A stretch of 64,000 nt of DNA, from assembly GCA_944392965.1 (NCBI GenBank), contig CALXYM010000001.1, positions 62,001 through 126,000 on the forward strand. Reading direction: 5' to 3'. This stretch comes from an uncultured Spirochaetaceae bacterium (GTDB lineage: Bacteria > Spirochaetota > Spirochaetia > Sphaerochaetales > Sphaerochaetaceae). The notes beneath the pieces are model-generated. The model searched no databases and was not told the origin of the DNA. It saw only the letters and a program-made list of their open reading frames with translations. Position 1 is the stretch's first letter; the number at the start of each line of letters is the position of its first letter. This document shows, in pieces, positions 1 through 8,544 of the stretch. A program made the position numbers and the translations under genes.

Positions 1-2
1 TT

Positions 3-440
3 CTGAGAACATATGGGTTAAGAGTAGATTCCTCCAGCCTCGCATATCTGAGAACATCCATTTTAAGAGAGGATACGGAGAATATGGTATCCATATTCCA
101 TGATGCGTTCGTGAACATCCCGTACGACATGTTCATAGAGAAGGAGAACAACTATCAGATAGCGTTCTACGCTGTACTGATGTTTCTGGGGTTTGAGAAG
201 GTAGAAGCCGAAGAGCGGACGAACATAGGGAGGATGGATATAGCTGTAACCGTGAGGAAAGGTCTGATATACATAATCGAGCTGAAGCTGGATGATAGTG
301 CGGATAAGGCGCTTAGGCAGATAAAGGAAAAGAAATATTACGAGAAATATAAAAAAGAAGGGAACAAGATACATCTTCTAGGAATAAACTTCTCCTCAAA
401 GGAGAGGAACATTACCGAGTGGAAAGAAGATGTCATATAA
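3..440 (+). CDS. PD-(D/E)XK nuclease domain, C-terminal part of a larger ATPase-nuclease protein (5' truncated by window)
   Basis: The frame is open from base 3, so the gene begins before the window; the ATG at 84 is internal. The visible 145 residues carry a nuclease-fold pattern: a hydrophobic strand, the acidic turn GRMDIAV, then YIIELKLD (the E-x-K of the PD-(D/E)XK motif) and a helix with DKALRQI. This is the usual C-terminal domain (DUF1703-like) of proteins with an N-terminal AAA ATPase domain, common in Bacteroidetes and spirochaetes. Their function is poorly known; they are often multicopy and resemble mobile or defence-related ATPases. The gene ends 30 bases before a convergent aldo/keto reductase gene. 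The family call is from recalled motifs; the N-terminal ATPase domain is not visible here. Confidence 0.75.
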   Translation: MRTYGLRVDSSSLAYLRTSILREDTENMVSIFHDAFVNIPYDMFIEKENNYQIAFYAVLMFLGFEKVEAEERTNIGRMDIAVTVRKGLIYIIELKLDDSADKALRQIKEKKYYEKYKKEGNKIHLLGINFSSKERNITEWKEDVI

Positions 441-469
441 AATGCGGCTATTTCTGACCGCATCTGATC

Positions 470-1315
470 TTATTTCTGTTCATCAACAGGGGGAACCCTT
501 TCCGCATATTTCTTAAGCATCTCGGGAGTACTTGTATAGTATCTTTTCTGTTTATCCATTGCAGAGATTCTCTTCATCTCGTCATCTGTGAGGGAGAAAT
601 CAAAGAGATCAAAATTAGCCTTTATATGCTCAGGGTTCTTTGATCCCGGGATTACGATGTTCCCATCCTGAATATGCCAGCGGAGGATTATCTGGGCATT
701 CGATTTCCCGTATTTCTTCCCAAGTTCTGAGAAGAGGGGTTCCTCTATCAGGGCCTTATCTCCATGTCCGAGTGGATACCAAGCCTGAATCACAATACCT
801 TCCTTACTGAGGAATTTCTTCAACTCCTTTTCCTGTGAATAGGGATGGACCTCCGTCTGCAGAACCGCAGGCTTCACTTCACAGATGGAAAGTATCTCTT
901 TTATACCGTCTTCCGTGAAATTTGAAAGGCCTATCGCCCTTACTTTTCCCTCTTTGTAGGCTTTTTCCATCTGGCGGTATCCCGCGATATAGTTTCCTGC
1001 CGGCTGGTGTATCAGAAGCAGGTCTATGTACTCTGTATCCAGCCTCTTAAGGGTTTTCTCAACTGCATCCTCGTCCTCATAGAATGAGGGCCAGAGCTTT
1101 GTCTCAAGAAAGATGTCCTCTCTCTTAACCCCAGATTTTCTCATGGCTCTGCCGACTGCCTTCTCATTCATATAGGCGTTTGCGGTATCGATAAGCCTGT
1201 AGCCGTTTTGAAGTGCGCTTAATACCGATGCTTCTGCCTCATCCGGGGTAAGAAGGAATGTTCCGATTCCTGCCATCGGCATCTTCACCCCATTATTTAA
1301 AACTGCATATTCCAT
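470..1315 (-). CDS. Aldo/keto reductase (AKR family, 2,5-diketogluconate reductase-like)
   Basis: This 281-residue protein is a NADPH-dependent carbonyl reductase of the small AKR type. The catalytic tetrad is visible: D43 and Y48 in LIDTANAYMN, K73 in LETKLW and H103 in LLIHQP; the family motif AIGLSNF and the cofactor-binding IPGSKNPEHI stretch follow. The start at 1315 is chosen because the minus strand reads GGAG a few bases before this ATG and because the protein then opens with the usual N-terminal strand (MEYAVLNNGVKMP). A longer frame to 1375 exists but its added residues are not family-like. It stands alone between a convergent gene and a divergent dehydrogenase. The physiological substrate cannot be told from sequence. 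Confidence 0.9.
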   Translation of the reverse strand: MEYAVLNNGVKMPMAGIGTFLLTPDEAEASVLSALQNGYRLIDTANAYMNEKAVGRAMRKSGVKREDIFLETKLWPSFYEDEDAVEKTLKRLDTEYIDLLLIHQPAGNYIAGYRQMEKAYKEGKVRAIGLSNFTEDGIKEILSICEVKPAVLQTEVHPYSQEKELKKFLSKEGIVIQAWYPLGHGDKALIEEPLFSELGKKYGKSNAQIILRWHIQDGNIVIPGSKNPEHIKANFDLFDFSLTDDEMKRISAMDKQKRYYTSTPEMLKKYAERVPPVDEQK

Positions 1316-1445
1316 TATATTTTCTCCTTTCATAATAGAAATATAAGGATGATTTTCCTCTGGGAGAAGTTTCAATTAGTTCCTCTGTTATAACAATAAG
1401 TTTTAAGAAAGGAAAAAAGAAAAGGGTATCGTTTTTAGCACTTGA

Positions 1446-1486
1446 TGATATAATCATCTTCAAAGGAGGATAAATGAAGAGGATAA
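1446..1486 (+). promoter_or_regulatory. Extended -10 promoter and duplicated start/RBS region
   Basis: TGATATAAT (TATAAT at 1449-1454 with the extended TG) lies upstream of a strong AAAGGAGGA site. The site is followed by an ATG at 1474 that opens only a 13-codon frame, and then by a second AGAGGATAA-ATG at 1487 that opens the dehydrogenase. The two starts sit in a short imperfect repeat (GGATAAATGA twice). Confidence 0.6.
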
Positions 1487-2530
1487 ATGAAAGGTACGTT
1501 CTTCCTAGGCTCTGATAGCCCGAAAAAATTTGAAGTGCGGGAAATGAGGGATTTAGGTGCTTCTTTAGGCCCTCATGAGGTGTTAGTCAAGAATATGGCA
1601 GCAGGAATATGTGGAACTGATATCCACATCTATTTGGGAGAAAAAGGGTCTGCGGAAGTAACACCTCCTGTTGTCCTTGGACATGAATACTCGGGAATAG
1701 TTGAGAAGGTCGGTGCGGAAGTTGCTGTAGTGAAGGTAGGCGATCATGTGACGGTTGATCCCAACATTTACTGTGGACGGTGCATACCCTGCAGGATGGG
1801 ACATAAGCAGAACTGCGAGAACCTTTTTGCATTGGGAGTGAATGTCAACGGAGGGTTTGCTGAGTATTCCATATGTCCCGATACACAGTGTTTCAAACTT
1901 AATGCCGACATTCCTTTTGATTATGGGGCGATGGCAGAACCGCTTTCATGTATACTCCATGGAGTCGATCTTGCCGGTATAAGGAGTGGGGAAAGCGTGC
2001 TCATAATAGGTGGAGGTACGATAGGGCTTATCATGGCGCAGGTCGCAAGACTCTCTGGAGCGGGGGCTGTGATTATCTCAGAGCCCGTTGAGATGAGAAG
2101 GAAGATTGCTCTTTCCTTGGGCGTGGATGCGGCTCTGGATCCTCTCAGCTCCGATTTGATCCCGCAGATAGTGGAAATTACAGGACGTCCCGGTGTAGAT
2201 AAGGTCATAGAGTGCGTGGGCAACAAGAGCGCCGCACTGGATGCTGTAAGATGTGCAGACCTCGGAGGAACGATACTGTTTTTCAGCGTACCGAGGGTAG
2301 AGGCAACCGTTGAACTTCCATTGTTTGATGTATATAAGAAGGAACTGAAGGTGATTGGATCCATGATCAACCCTGATACCTATCAGAGGGCTGTGAATCT
2401 TATAAATAGCAACAGACTGGTTTTGAAGCCATTAATTACCCATTCTTTCCCGAAAGATAGGCTTGAGGACGCAATTAGGATGCAGATGTCTAATGACTCG
2501 ATAAAGGTCGTAATCCATCCTTGGGACTGA
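1487..2530 (+). CDS. Zinc-dependent medium-chain alcohol dehydrogenase (sorbitol/threonine dehydrogenase-like)
   Basis: The 347-residue protein is a medium-chain dehydrogenase/reductase that oxidises or reduces a polyol or secondary alcohol with NAD(P). The catalytic zinc site is seen as C42 (GICGTDIH) and H66-E67 (LGHEYSG). The structural zinc lobe has four cysteines, C96, C99, C102 and C110, in YCGRCIPCRMGHKQNC. The Rossmann motif GGGTIGL lies near residue 176. The best strong RBS (GGAGG) precedes an ATG at 1474 that gives only 13 codons, so the gene must start at 1487. It is alone in its unit and ends before a separate promoter at 2560. Polyol versus threonine specificity cannot be decided. 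Confidence 0.9.
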   Translation: MKGTFFLGSDSPKKFEVREMRDLGASLGPHEVLVKNMAAGICGTDIHIYLGEKGSAEVTPPVVLGHEYSGIVEKVGAEVAVVKVGDHVTVDPNIYCGRCIPCRMGHKQNCENLFALGVNVNGGFAEYSICPDTQCFKLNADIPFDYGAMAEPLSCILHGVDLAGIRSGESVLIIGGGTIGLIMAQVARLSGAGAVIISEPVEMRRKIALSLGVDAALDPLSSDLIPQIVEITGRPGVDKVIECVGNKSAALDAVRCADLGGTILFFSVPRVEATVELPLFDVYKKELKVIGSMINPDTYQRAVNLINSNRLVLKPLITHSFPKDRLEDAIRMQMSNDSIKVVIHPWD

Positions 2531-2559
2531 ATATTCCACTTGGTTCTCCTATTAAAGTG

Positions 2560-2565
2560 TATAAT
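2560..2565 (+). promoter_or_regulatory. -10 box for the membrane protein/peptidase operon
   Basis: A perfect TATAAT preceded by AAAGTG lies 36 bases before the ATG at 2601; GTAGGAGGA supplies the ribosome site. The -35 is weak (CACTTG or TTGGTT). Confidence 0.6.
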
Positions 2566-2600
2566 GTTGTATCATGCCCTTGAAGTAGGAGGATTATTTT

Positions 2601-3329
2601 ATGAGTTATCTGGAAGCTGCAAACTCCCTGCCTCTATATCTCATTGTAGGGGCCATTCTTCTGTTTATAGCCCTTATGTGTCTTTTCTTCATCGTCAAAA
2701 GCTATAGGGCCGGGGTAAGAATAGGAATGGATAGGAAGGTGTTGAGGAGGGCTATAACAAGTTCTGCAACCTTTACCGTCCTGCCGTCTGTTTCGATTCT
2801 TCTTGGAGTGATCGCGCTCTCGGGATCGTTGGGTATCCCTGCATCCTGGCTCAGGCTTTCCGTTGTGGGAAACCTGCAGTATGAGGCAACCGTCGCAGAA
2901 ATTGCGGCTAACAGCATGGGCCTCAGCCTTAATTCATCCTCCCTCGATGTCTCGGCGCTCTCCACGATTCTCCTCGTGATGACCGTCGGCATAATATGGG
3001 GCTGCCTGCTCTCCATATTTACGATGAAGAAGTACTCTGCAAAACTCTCCTTGGGATCAAGAGGAGGAAACGGAAGTGGAGGTGGCTATGCCTCATGGGC
3101 CATGGTCGCGATGATGATAGGACTTTGCTCCACATTCGTCGGTTCTTATGTTGCGGATGCGGTGGTTACTAAGGATTTTGTTCCATTTTTCACCGTTTTG
3201 ATCTCTGCCTTGTTCATGGCTTTATTTGAACTGCTTTCAAAGCGTTTCAAGGTGTTTGAAAACTTCTCTTTGGCGCTTTCAATGTTCCTTGGCATGACGG
3301 GAGCTGTCGTCATTTCTCTTTTCATCTAG
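2601..3329 (+). CDS. Multi-pass membrane protein (DUF5058-like), first half of a paired system with an M20 peptidase
   Basis: The protein has 242 residues and about six hydrophobic segments: residues 13-33, 55-75, 115-140, 160-185, 195-215 and 220-242. A glycine-rich cytoplasmic stretch (RGGNGSGGG) lies before the fourth segment. It has no signal peptide or recognisable enzyme motif and resembles the DUF5058 family as I recall it. It is 9 bases from the next gene, another membrane protein, which is followed 10 bases later by an M20 peptidase, so the three are one transcript. The arrangement suggests a two-subunit secondary transporter for peptides or acylated amino acids cleaved by the peptidase. 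That role is inference from context only. Confidence 0.8.
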   Translation: MSYLEAANSLPLYLIVGAILLFIALMCLFFIVKSYRAGVRIGMDRKVLRRAITSSATFTVLPSVSILLGVIALSGSLGIPASWLRLSVVGNLQYEATVAEIAANSMGLSLNSSSLDVSALSTILLVMTVGIIWGCLLSIFTMKKYSAKLSLGSRGGNGSGGGYASWAMVAMMIGLCSTFVGSYVADAVVTKDFVPFFTVLISALFMALFELLSKRFKVFENFSLALSMFLGMTGAVVISLFI

Positions 3330-3338
3330 GAGCTGGAT

Positions 3339-4016
3339 ATGGAAAACGATACTTTTGACTATGGAAAATACAATGATTCTATTCATCGGGCAGGACGGAT
3401 AGGGCTATCAATTGGTGTTCTTATGCTTCTCTCTGCCCCATTCCTTTTCGCATGGTTTCTGGATGCGTCAATCGAATGGGATGGCTTCTTCTCCTCGATA
3501 TGGTCTGTCCTGATCGTCTATGTGCCATCCTGCGTCGTTGAGTACCTTATATATGTTCCTCTTCTGGGGCCGGGAGCAAGTTATCTTTCTTTCATAACTG
3601 GTAACATCACGAACTTGAAACTTCCATGTGCCGCAAATGCCAGAGAAATTGCCCATGCGGAAGTAGGGAGTAAGGAGAATGAGATAATATCGACGCTCTC
3701 TGTGGCCACATCATCCCTTGTCACGATGGTTGTGATTTTCATAGGAGTGCTTCTTCTCATCCCCCTTACACCCATACTTGAGAATCCCACCCTTGCACCG
3801 GCATTCGATAATGTCCTTCCCGCTCTTTTCGGAGCATTAGGCTACCAGTATTTCAGAAAGAGCCTGAAGATAACGGTCCTCCCACTCTCTTTCATGGTCC
3901 TGATATGCACACTTATCCCTTCTCTCATGGGTCAGACGAGTATCATGATCATAGCCTGTGGCGCGTTAAGCATAGGGCTGTCATGGATTCTTTGGAAAAA
4001 GCATATATTGAAGTAG
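3339..4016 (+). CDS. Multi-pass membrane protein, partner of the preceding gene
   Basis: This 225-residue protein has a charged N-terminal tail of about 20 residues and then roughly six hydrophobic segments. A conserved-looking loop between segments two and three reads GPGASYLSFITGNITNLKLPC; the TGN-T and proline residues look like a substrate or helix-break motif, and a helical stretch NAREIAHAEVGSKENEI follows it. I do not recognise an established family, but it appears as a constant neighbour of DUF5058-like proteins in my recollection. The RBS is GGAG, 9 bases after the previous stop. The function is unknown; a role as the second subunit of a transporter is inferred. Confidence 0.8.
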   Translation: MENDTFDYGKYNDSIHRAGRIGLSIGVLMLLSAPFLFAWFLDASIEWDGFFSSIWSVLIVYVPSCVVEYLIYVPLLGPGASYLSFITGNITNLKLPCAANAREIAHAEVGSKENEIISTLSVATSSLVTMVVIFIGVLLLIPLTPILENPTLAPAFDNVLPALFGALGYQYFRKSLKITVLPLSFMVLICTLIPSLMGQTSIMIIACGALSIGLSWILWKKHILK

Positions 4017-4026
4017 GAGGAATGAT

Positions 4027-5337
4027 ATGAGGATAGAAGAAAAACTTTCAGAGATGATAAAAATAGAGACGGTCAGTGAGATTGGGAAGGACAACCTTGA
4101 GAAGTTTGAGCGTTTTCAGAAACGGCTGAAGGAGCTCTTTCCCTCCGTTTTCAGGACTTTTGAATTCAACTCTTTCGATGGAGCACTGCTCCTGCGATGG
4201 CAAGGAAAGGATCCGTCGAAGCGTCCACTTGTTCTCATGAGCCATCAGGATGTGGTTGAAGCCACGGGGGAGTGGAGATACCCTCCGTTTTCAGGTACTA
4301 TCGCAGATGGAGCTGTCTGGGGTAGGGGAACTGTGGATACAAAGGGGTCTTTATGTGCTATTTTCGAATCATGTGAACGCTTGATAGATTCAGGTTATAC
4401 GCCAGAGATGGATGTTTACATATCATCTTCCAGCAGTGAGGAGATATCTGGGCCAGGAGCAGAGTGGTCTGTCGCATACTTTCAGGAAAGAGGAATAAAG
4501 CCGCTTCTTGTTCTCGATGAGGGGGGAATGATAAAAGCTGAACCTCTTAAAGGTGCTAAAGGGCGGTTTGCCATGATGGGGACATTGGAGAAGGGGACAT
4601 GTAATTTCCGTTTCATCGCGAAAGGAAGGGGAGGTCATGCCTCTGCTCCCGGGAGAAACACACCGTTGGTAAGGCTTGGTATGTTCATGAGTGAGATTGA
4701 GAAGCATGATCCGTTCAAAGCGAGGATGAACGAAACTACAAGTGAGATGTTCCGTCGTCTTGGAAAGCATACTCCGGGTGCGATGGGCTTTATTCTGAGG
4801 CATAACAAGGGACTCTCTCCATTACTTAACGTACTTCTTCCAAAGATAAACACTCTTGCTACCGCAATGATAAAAACTACACTCGCCTTTACCACCGCAG
4901 GAGGCTCCAATGGCCTTAATGTCCTTCCTGAGAGGGCTTTCGTTACTGGAAACAGCAGGGTGATACACCATGAGGATGCTGATTTCACCGAGAATAAGCT
5001 CAGAGAGATTGCAAAAAAATATGATATCGAAGTCGAGGTGATAATGAAACATCCTGCATGTCCTGTCGTGGATCACAATGGGCCGATGTTCCATTTCGTG
5101 GAGGATGTTGTCCATCAGGTGTTTCCTTCCGTCATAACATGTCCATATGCGATGACGGGAGGAACGGATGGCAGGCATTTTTCGGCAATTTCGGAGAACG
5201 TGATACGTTTCGCACCTCTTGAGATAAACGAACAGCAGTACCAGAGCATACATGGAATCGATGAAAACATCTCCATCTCCTGCCTGGAAAATGGAGTTCT
5301 TTTCTATGAGAAGATAATTAAGGACCTGTATAAGTAG
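4027..5337 (+). CDS. M20 family metallopeptidase (carboxypeptidase/deacylase type)
   Basis: The 436-residue protein is a di-zinc cytoplasmic peptidase of the M20/ArgE/DapE/CPS1 superfamily. Metal and catalytic residues are visible: H-x-D in LMSHQDVVEAT, the WGRGTVDTKG segment with the bridging Asp, SSSEEISGPGA with the Glu pair, VLDEGG, and a final HGIDENI histidine. The dimerisation domain is inserted in the middle (GRGGHASAPG onward). The length fits the CPS1-like long M20 group. It is the last gene of the unit with two membrane proteins and starts 10 bases after them behind AGGAGG. It probably hydrolyses dipeptides or N-acyl amino acids brought in by the pair. No signal peptide is seen. 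Confidence 0.9.
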   Translation: MRIEEKLSEMIKIETVSEIGKDNLEKFERFQKRLKELFPSVFRTFEFNSFDGALLLRWQGKDPSKRPLVLMSHQDVVEATGEWRYPPFSGTIADGAVWGRGTVDTKGSLCAIFESCERLIDSGYTPEMDVYISSSSSEEISGPGAEWSVAYFQERGIKPLLVLDEGGMIKAEPLKGAKGRFAMMGTLEKGTCNFRFIAKGRGGHASAPGRNTPLVRLGMFMSEIEKHDPFKARMNETTSEMFRRLGKHTPGAMGFILRHNKGLSPLLNVLLPKINTLATAMIKTTLAFTTAGGSNGLNVLPERAFVTGNSRVIHHEDADFTENKLREIAKKYDIEVEVIMKHPACPVVDHNGPMFHFVEDVVHQVFPSVITCPYAMTGGTDGRHFSAISENVIRFAPLEINEQQYQSIHGIDENISISCLENGVLFYEKIIKDLYK

Positions 5338-5378
5338 GGATATTCACTTTGTTTTGATTGTTTTTTTGTGAAAAAGAT

Positions 5379-5413
5379 GGGGTGGAATTACTCTTGTGTG
5401 CTTTTTCCGCCCC
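5379..5413 (+). terminator. Rho-independent terminator of the peptidase unit
   Basis: GGGGTGGAA (5379-5387) pairs with TTCCGCCCC (5405-5413) with one T-G wobble, a 17-base loop, then TTTTACCTTTTTT. Confidence 0.8.
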
Positions 5414-5609
5414 TTTTACCTTTTTTCCTGTTCGTTTGTATTAATAATCAAACATACAAATGGACAAAGTGGTGTTTGCCTAATAGTATAGATTTAAATT
5501 TTTATTGAATATTTTCTCGTTTTTTATTCAATTCTGTCTTTTTATCATGTAGACCCTCGTTAATAATCCCGATAAGATAGATTAACTAATTTCATTCAGG
5601 AGGAATTTG
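5414..5609 (+). promoter_or_regulatory. AT-rich promoter region of the DUF3798 operon with an inverted repeat
   Basis: There is no ORF here. ATTGAAT (5504-5510) and ATTCAAT (5526-5532) form an inverted repeat across 15 bases and may be an operator. Several AT-rich hexamers could be the -10; none stands out. The RBS is CAGGAGG, 6 bases before the ATG at 5610. Confidence 0.4.
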
Positions 5610-6848
5610 ATGAAAAAAGCATTAGTATTGCTCTTAGTGCTTCTTAGCGCTTCCTTCATATTCGCAGGTGGTGCATCAGAAAGTACGACAACAGCAACTA
5701 GTACCGATACCCAGGCTACAGTTCCAGAAGAATTCCACATCGGAATCGTAACCGGAACGGTCAGCCAGAGCGAGGATGACCTCCGTGGAGCTGAGGCTCT
5801 TATTGAAGAGTATGGTTCAGTTTCCAACGGTGGAATGATTCAGCACCTTACCTATCCTGACAACTTCATGGAGGAGCAGGAGACGACAATCAGTATTATC
5901 GCAGGTCTCGCAGACGATCCTCTTATGAAGGCTGTTATCGTAAACCAGGCTGTTCCTGGAACGACAGAGGCATTCAGAAGGATTAAGGAAGTAAGACCTG
6001 ATATCCTCTGCATCGCAGGAGAGGCTCACGAGGATCCAGGTGTAATCGCATCTGCTGCTGATCTCGTATGTAACAACGACTTCGTATCCCGTGGCTACCT
6101 CATCATTCACACAGCTCACGAGCTTGGATGTGACACATTCGTACATATCTCATTCCCTCGCCACCTCTCCATGGAGACAATGAGCCGCCGTCTGGCTATC
6201 ATGCAGAGAACATGTGAAGAGCTTGGAATGCAGTTCGTATCCGTATCCGCTCCAGATCCGACAAGCGATGTCGGTATCGCAGGTGCACAGCAGTACATCC
6301 TCGAGCAGACACCATCATGGCTTGAGCAGTATGGACCTAACACAGCATTCTTCTGTACGAACGATGCTCACACAGAGCCGCTTCTTCGCCAGCTCATCAA
6401 TCTTGGAGCAGGTTACTTCATCGAAGCAGACCTTCCTTCTCCTCTCATGGGTTATCCTGGAGCTCTTGGTATTCAGCTTGATGATGTTTCAGGAGATTTC
6501 CCTGCAATTCTCAAGAGAGTTGAGGATACAGTTGTAGAGCGCGGTGGTGCTGGAAGATTCGGAACTTGGGCTTATAGCTATGGTTACACAGTATCTGCTG
6601 GTCTCGGACAGCACGCTATCAACGTCATCCGCGGTGAAAGTGAGCTTCTCAACAGGGCAGATATCATGCGCGCTTATGCTCAGTTCTCACCAGGTGCGAA
6701 CTGGAACGGTGCCAACTACGTTAACGTAGACACAGGCGTAGGACTGAGAAACTTCTTCCTCGTATACCAGGATACATATGTCATGGGTAGAGGTTATATG
6801 CATGCTACAGAGGTCGAGGTACCTGAGTGGGCATATACAGTCAGATAG
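5610..6848 (+). CDS. Exported substrate-binding protein, DUF3798 type
   Basis: The 412-residue protein has an N-terminal signal peptide (MKKALVLLLVLL...) ending FAGG-ASES and then a Thr/Ser-rich linker. There is no lipobox cysteine, so it is probably a periplasmic protein cleaved by signal peptidase I. The mature part has the two-lobe pattern of a type 1 periplasmic binding protein (FHIGIVTGTVSQSE at the start, FFCTNDAHTEPL at the hinge region). I recall this family as DUF3798; the ligand is unknown. The ATG at 5610 is preferred over a TTG at 5607 because of RBS spacing. It heads an operon with an ABC ATPase, two permeases and a small anchored protein, and a hairpin follows its stop. Confidence 0.85.
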   Translation: MKKALVLLLVLLSASFIFAGGASESTTTATSTDTQATVPEEFHIGIVTGTVSQSEDDLRGAEALIEEYGSVSNGGMIQHLTYPDNFMEEQETTISIIAGLADDPLMKAVIVNQAVPGTTEAFRRIKEVRPDILCIAGEAHEDPGVIASAADLVCNNDFVSRGYLIIHTAHELGCDTFVHISFPRHLSMETMSRRLAIMQRTCEELGMQFVSVSAPDPTSDVGIAGAQQYILEQTPSWLEQYGPNTAFFCTNDAHTEPLLRQLINLGAGYFIEADLPSPLMGYPGALGIQLDDVSGDFPAILKRVEDTVVERGGAGRFGTWAYSYGYTVSAGLGQHAINVIRGESELLNRADIMRAYAQFSPGANWNGANYVNVDTGVGLRNFFLVYQDTYVMGRGYMHATEVEVPEWAYTVR

Positions 6849-6873
6849 TCTATCTGATAGTCTAATTTTCAAA

Positions 6874-6891
6874 GGGGAGGGATGCCTCCCC
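6874..6891 (+). terminator. Intercistronic hairpin (attenuating terminator) after the binding protein gene
   Basis: GGGGAGG (6874-6880), loop GATG, CCTCCCC (6885-6891), then TTGCATTTTGTTT. It sits between the binding-protein gene and its ABC genes with no new clear promoter after it, so it would let only part of the transcription continue. A second inverted repeat (CAGATA...TATCTG) overlaps the stop codon just upstream. Confidence 0.75.
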
Positions 6892-6925
6892 TTGCATTTT
6901 GTTTCCGATTAAGGTGATTAAAGTA

Positions 6926-8542
6926 ATGGAATATTCTTCTACGCCCCTTCTAGAGATGAAGGGAATCAGCAAGGAATTTTCTGGCAACAAAGTTCTAAAC
7001 GACATTAATTTCAAACTTTATCCGGGGGAGATACTCGGGCTTGTCGGTGAGAATGGTGCTGGTAAGAGCACGCTCATGAAGATTCTTTTCGGTATGGATG
7101 AGATAAGGGATACCGGTGGGTATGGTGGAGATGTCCTCATTGATGGGAAAAAGGTGAACTTCGCCTCTTCCGAGGATGCCATCAAAGAAGGTATTGGAAT
7201 GGTTCATCAGGAATTCTCTCTCATACCGGATTTCACTGTTGCCGAGAACATTCTTTTAAACAGAGAACCAGAGAAATATAGTGTTGTAAGTGAGATTTTT
7301 GGAAAGAGACTCAACACTCTTGATGCGAAAGAAATGCAGAGAAGGGCTTTAAAGGCCATAGAGCGCCTTGGAGTTGAACTCGATGCAAATAAAAAGATTT
7401 CGACACTTCCTGTAGGTTATAAGCAGTTTACTGAGATTGCGAGAGAGCTCAGCAAGGAAGATGATGAGAGGACTGCTGATACAAAGGGTATCAGGCTTCT
7501 TGTCCTGGATGAGCCGACTGCCGTTCTCTCAGAGCATGAAGCACTTGCCCTTTTGAAGGCGATGAAGATGCTCTCGGAGGCGGGAATTGCGATTATCTTC
7601 ATTTCTCACCGCCTGCAGGAGATCATTGACGTATGTGATTCGATCATGGTCATGAGGGATGGCCTTATCATCAAGCATGTTGATAAGAGCGAGGCGGACG
7701 TTCAGAAGATTGCCTCTTGGATGGTCGGTCGCTCTGTAAAGCAGGATAGGATCGAGCGCCATGTTTCCCATGTGAGTGATGATGTGGTGTTCAAGGTTTC
7801 CCATCTGCGTGTCGACATGCCCGGTGAGATGGTCAAGGATGTCTCTTTTGAGGTTAAGAAAGGTGAGATCTTCGGCCTTGGCGGACTCGCAGGACAGGGA
7901 AAGATCGGTATTCCTAATGGGGTAATGGGGCTCTATCTTGCGAAAGGAGATGTGGAGTTTGATGGAAAATCCATAAAACTCAATAACCCATCTGAGCCTC
8001 TGAATTCCAAAATAGCGTTCGTAAGTGAGGATCGCCGTGGAGTAGGGCTTTTGCTTGATGAGTCTTTGGAGTGGAACGTCTCCTTTGGAGCGATGCAGGT
8101 TAATAACAGCTTCCTGAAGAAGATTGGTCCGGTAAAGTTCAGAGACAACGATGCTATCAGGAAAGTCACGGAGGATTATGTCGAATTGCTACAGATCAGA
8201 TGTACATCTACGAAGCAGAAGGCACGTCAGCTCTCTGGAGGAAACCAGCAGAAGATATGTCTGGCAAAGGCATTCGCACTCAATCCTAAGCTTCTGTTCG
8301 TCTCCGAGCCGACAAGGGGTATTGACGTAGGAGCAAAAGCCCTTGTTCTTGATGCTCTGAGAAAGTACAACGAGGAAAACGGCACGACTATTATCATGAT
8401 CTCCAGCGAGCTTGAAGAGCTCAGGAGCATCTGTGACCGTATCGCTATCGTACACGATGGGAAGATTGCCGGTACGCTCGATGCGACCCGCCCGAGTGAG
8501 GATTTCGGTATTCTCATGCTCGGTGAGATGAAGGAGGCTTGA
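6926..8542 (+). CDS. Tandem ABC transporter ATPase (sugar/nucleoside import type) of the DUF3798 system
   Basis: This protein of 538 residues has two fused nucleotide-binding domains like RbsA/MglA. Domain 1 has a good Walker A (GENGAGKST), the Walker B VLDEPTAVLS and a weak signature (LPVGYKQ). Domain 2 has a degenerate Walker A (GLAGQGKIG), a good signature (LSGGNQQK) and EPTRGIDVGAK. The asymmetry is usual for the class. The ATG at 6926 is taken as start (AAGGTG 9 bases upstream); a TTG at 6899 would lie inside the terminator region. It energises the two permeases directly downstream. Confidence 0.9.
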   Translation: MEYSSTPLLEMKGISKEFSGNKVLNDINFKLYPGEILGLVGENGAGKSTLMKILFGMDEIRDTGGYGGDVLIDGKKVNFASSEDAIKEGIGMVHQEFSLIPDFTVAENILLNREPEKYSVVSEIFGKRLNTLDAKEMQRRALKAIERLGVELDANKKISTLPVGYKQFTEIARELSKEDDERTADTKGIRLLVLDEPTAVLSEHEALALLKAMKMLSEAGIAIIFISHRLQEIIDVCDSIMVMRDGLIIKHVDKSEADVQKIASWMVGRSVKQDRIERHVSHVSDDVVFKVSHLRVDMPGEMVKDVSFEVKKGEIFGLGGLAGQGKIGIPNGVMGLYLAKGDVEFDGKSIKLNNPSEPLNSKIAFVSEDRRGVGLLLDESLEWNVSFGAMQVNNSFLKKIGPVKFRDNDAIRKVTEDYVELLQIRCTSTKQKARQLSGGNQQKICLAKAFALNPKLLFVSEPTRGIDVGAKALVLDALRKYNEENGTTIIMISSELEELRSICDRIAIVHDGKIAGTLDATRPSEDFGILMLGEMKEA

Positions 8543-8544
8543 TC

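Noticed and set aside
1474-1515. Dehydrogenase start at the ATG with the strongest RBS
   Set aside because: That ATG opens only 13 codons before a stop and is out of frame with the gene, so 1487 is used.
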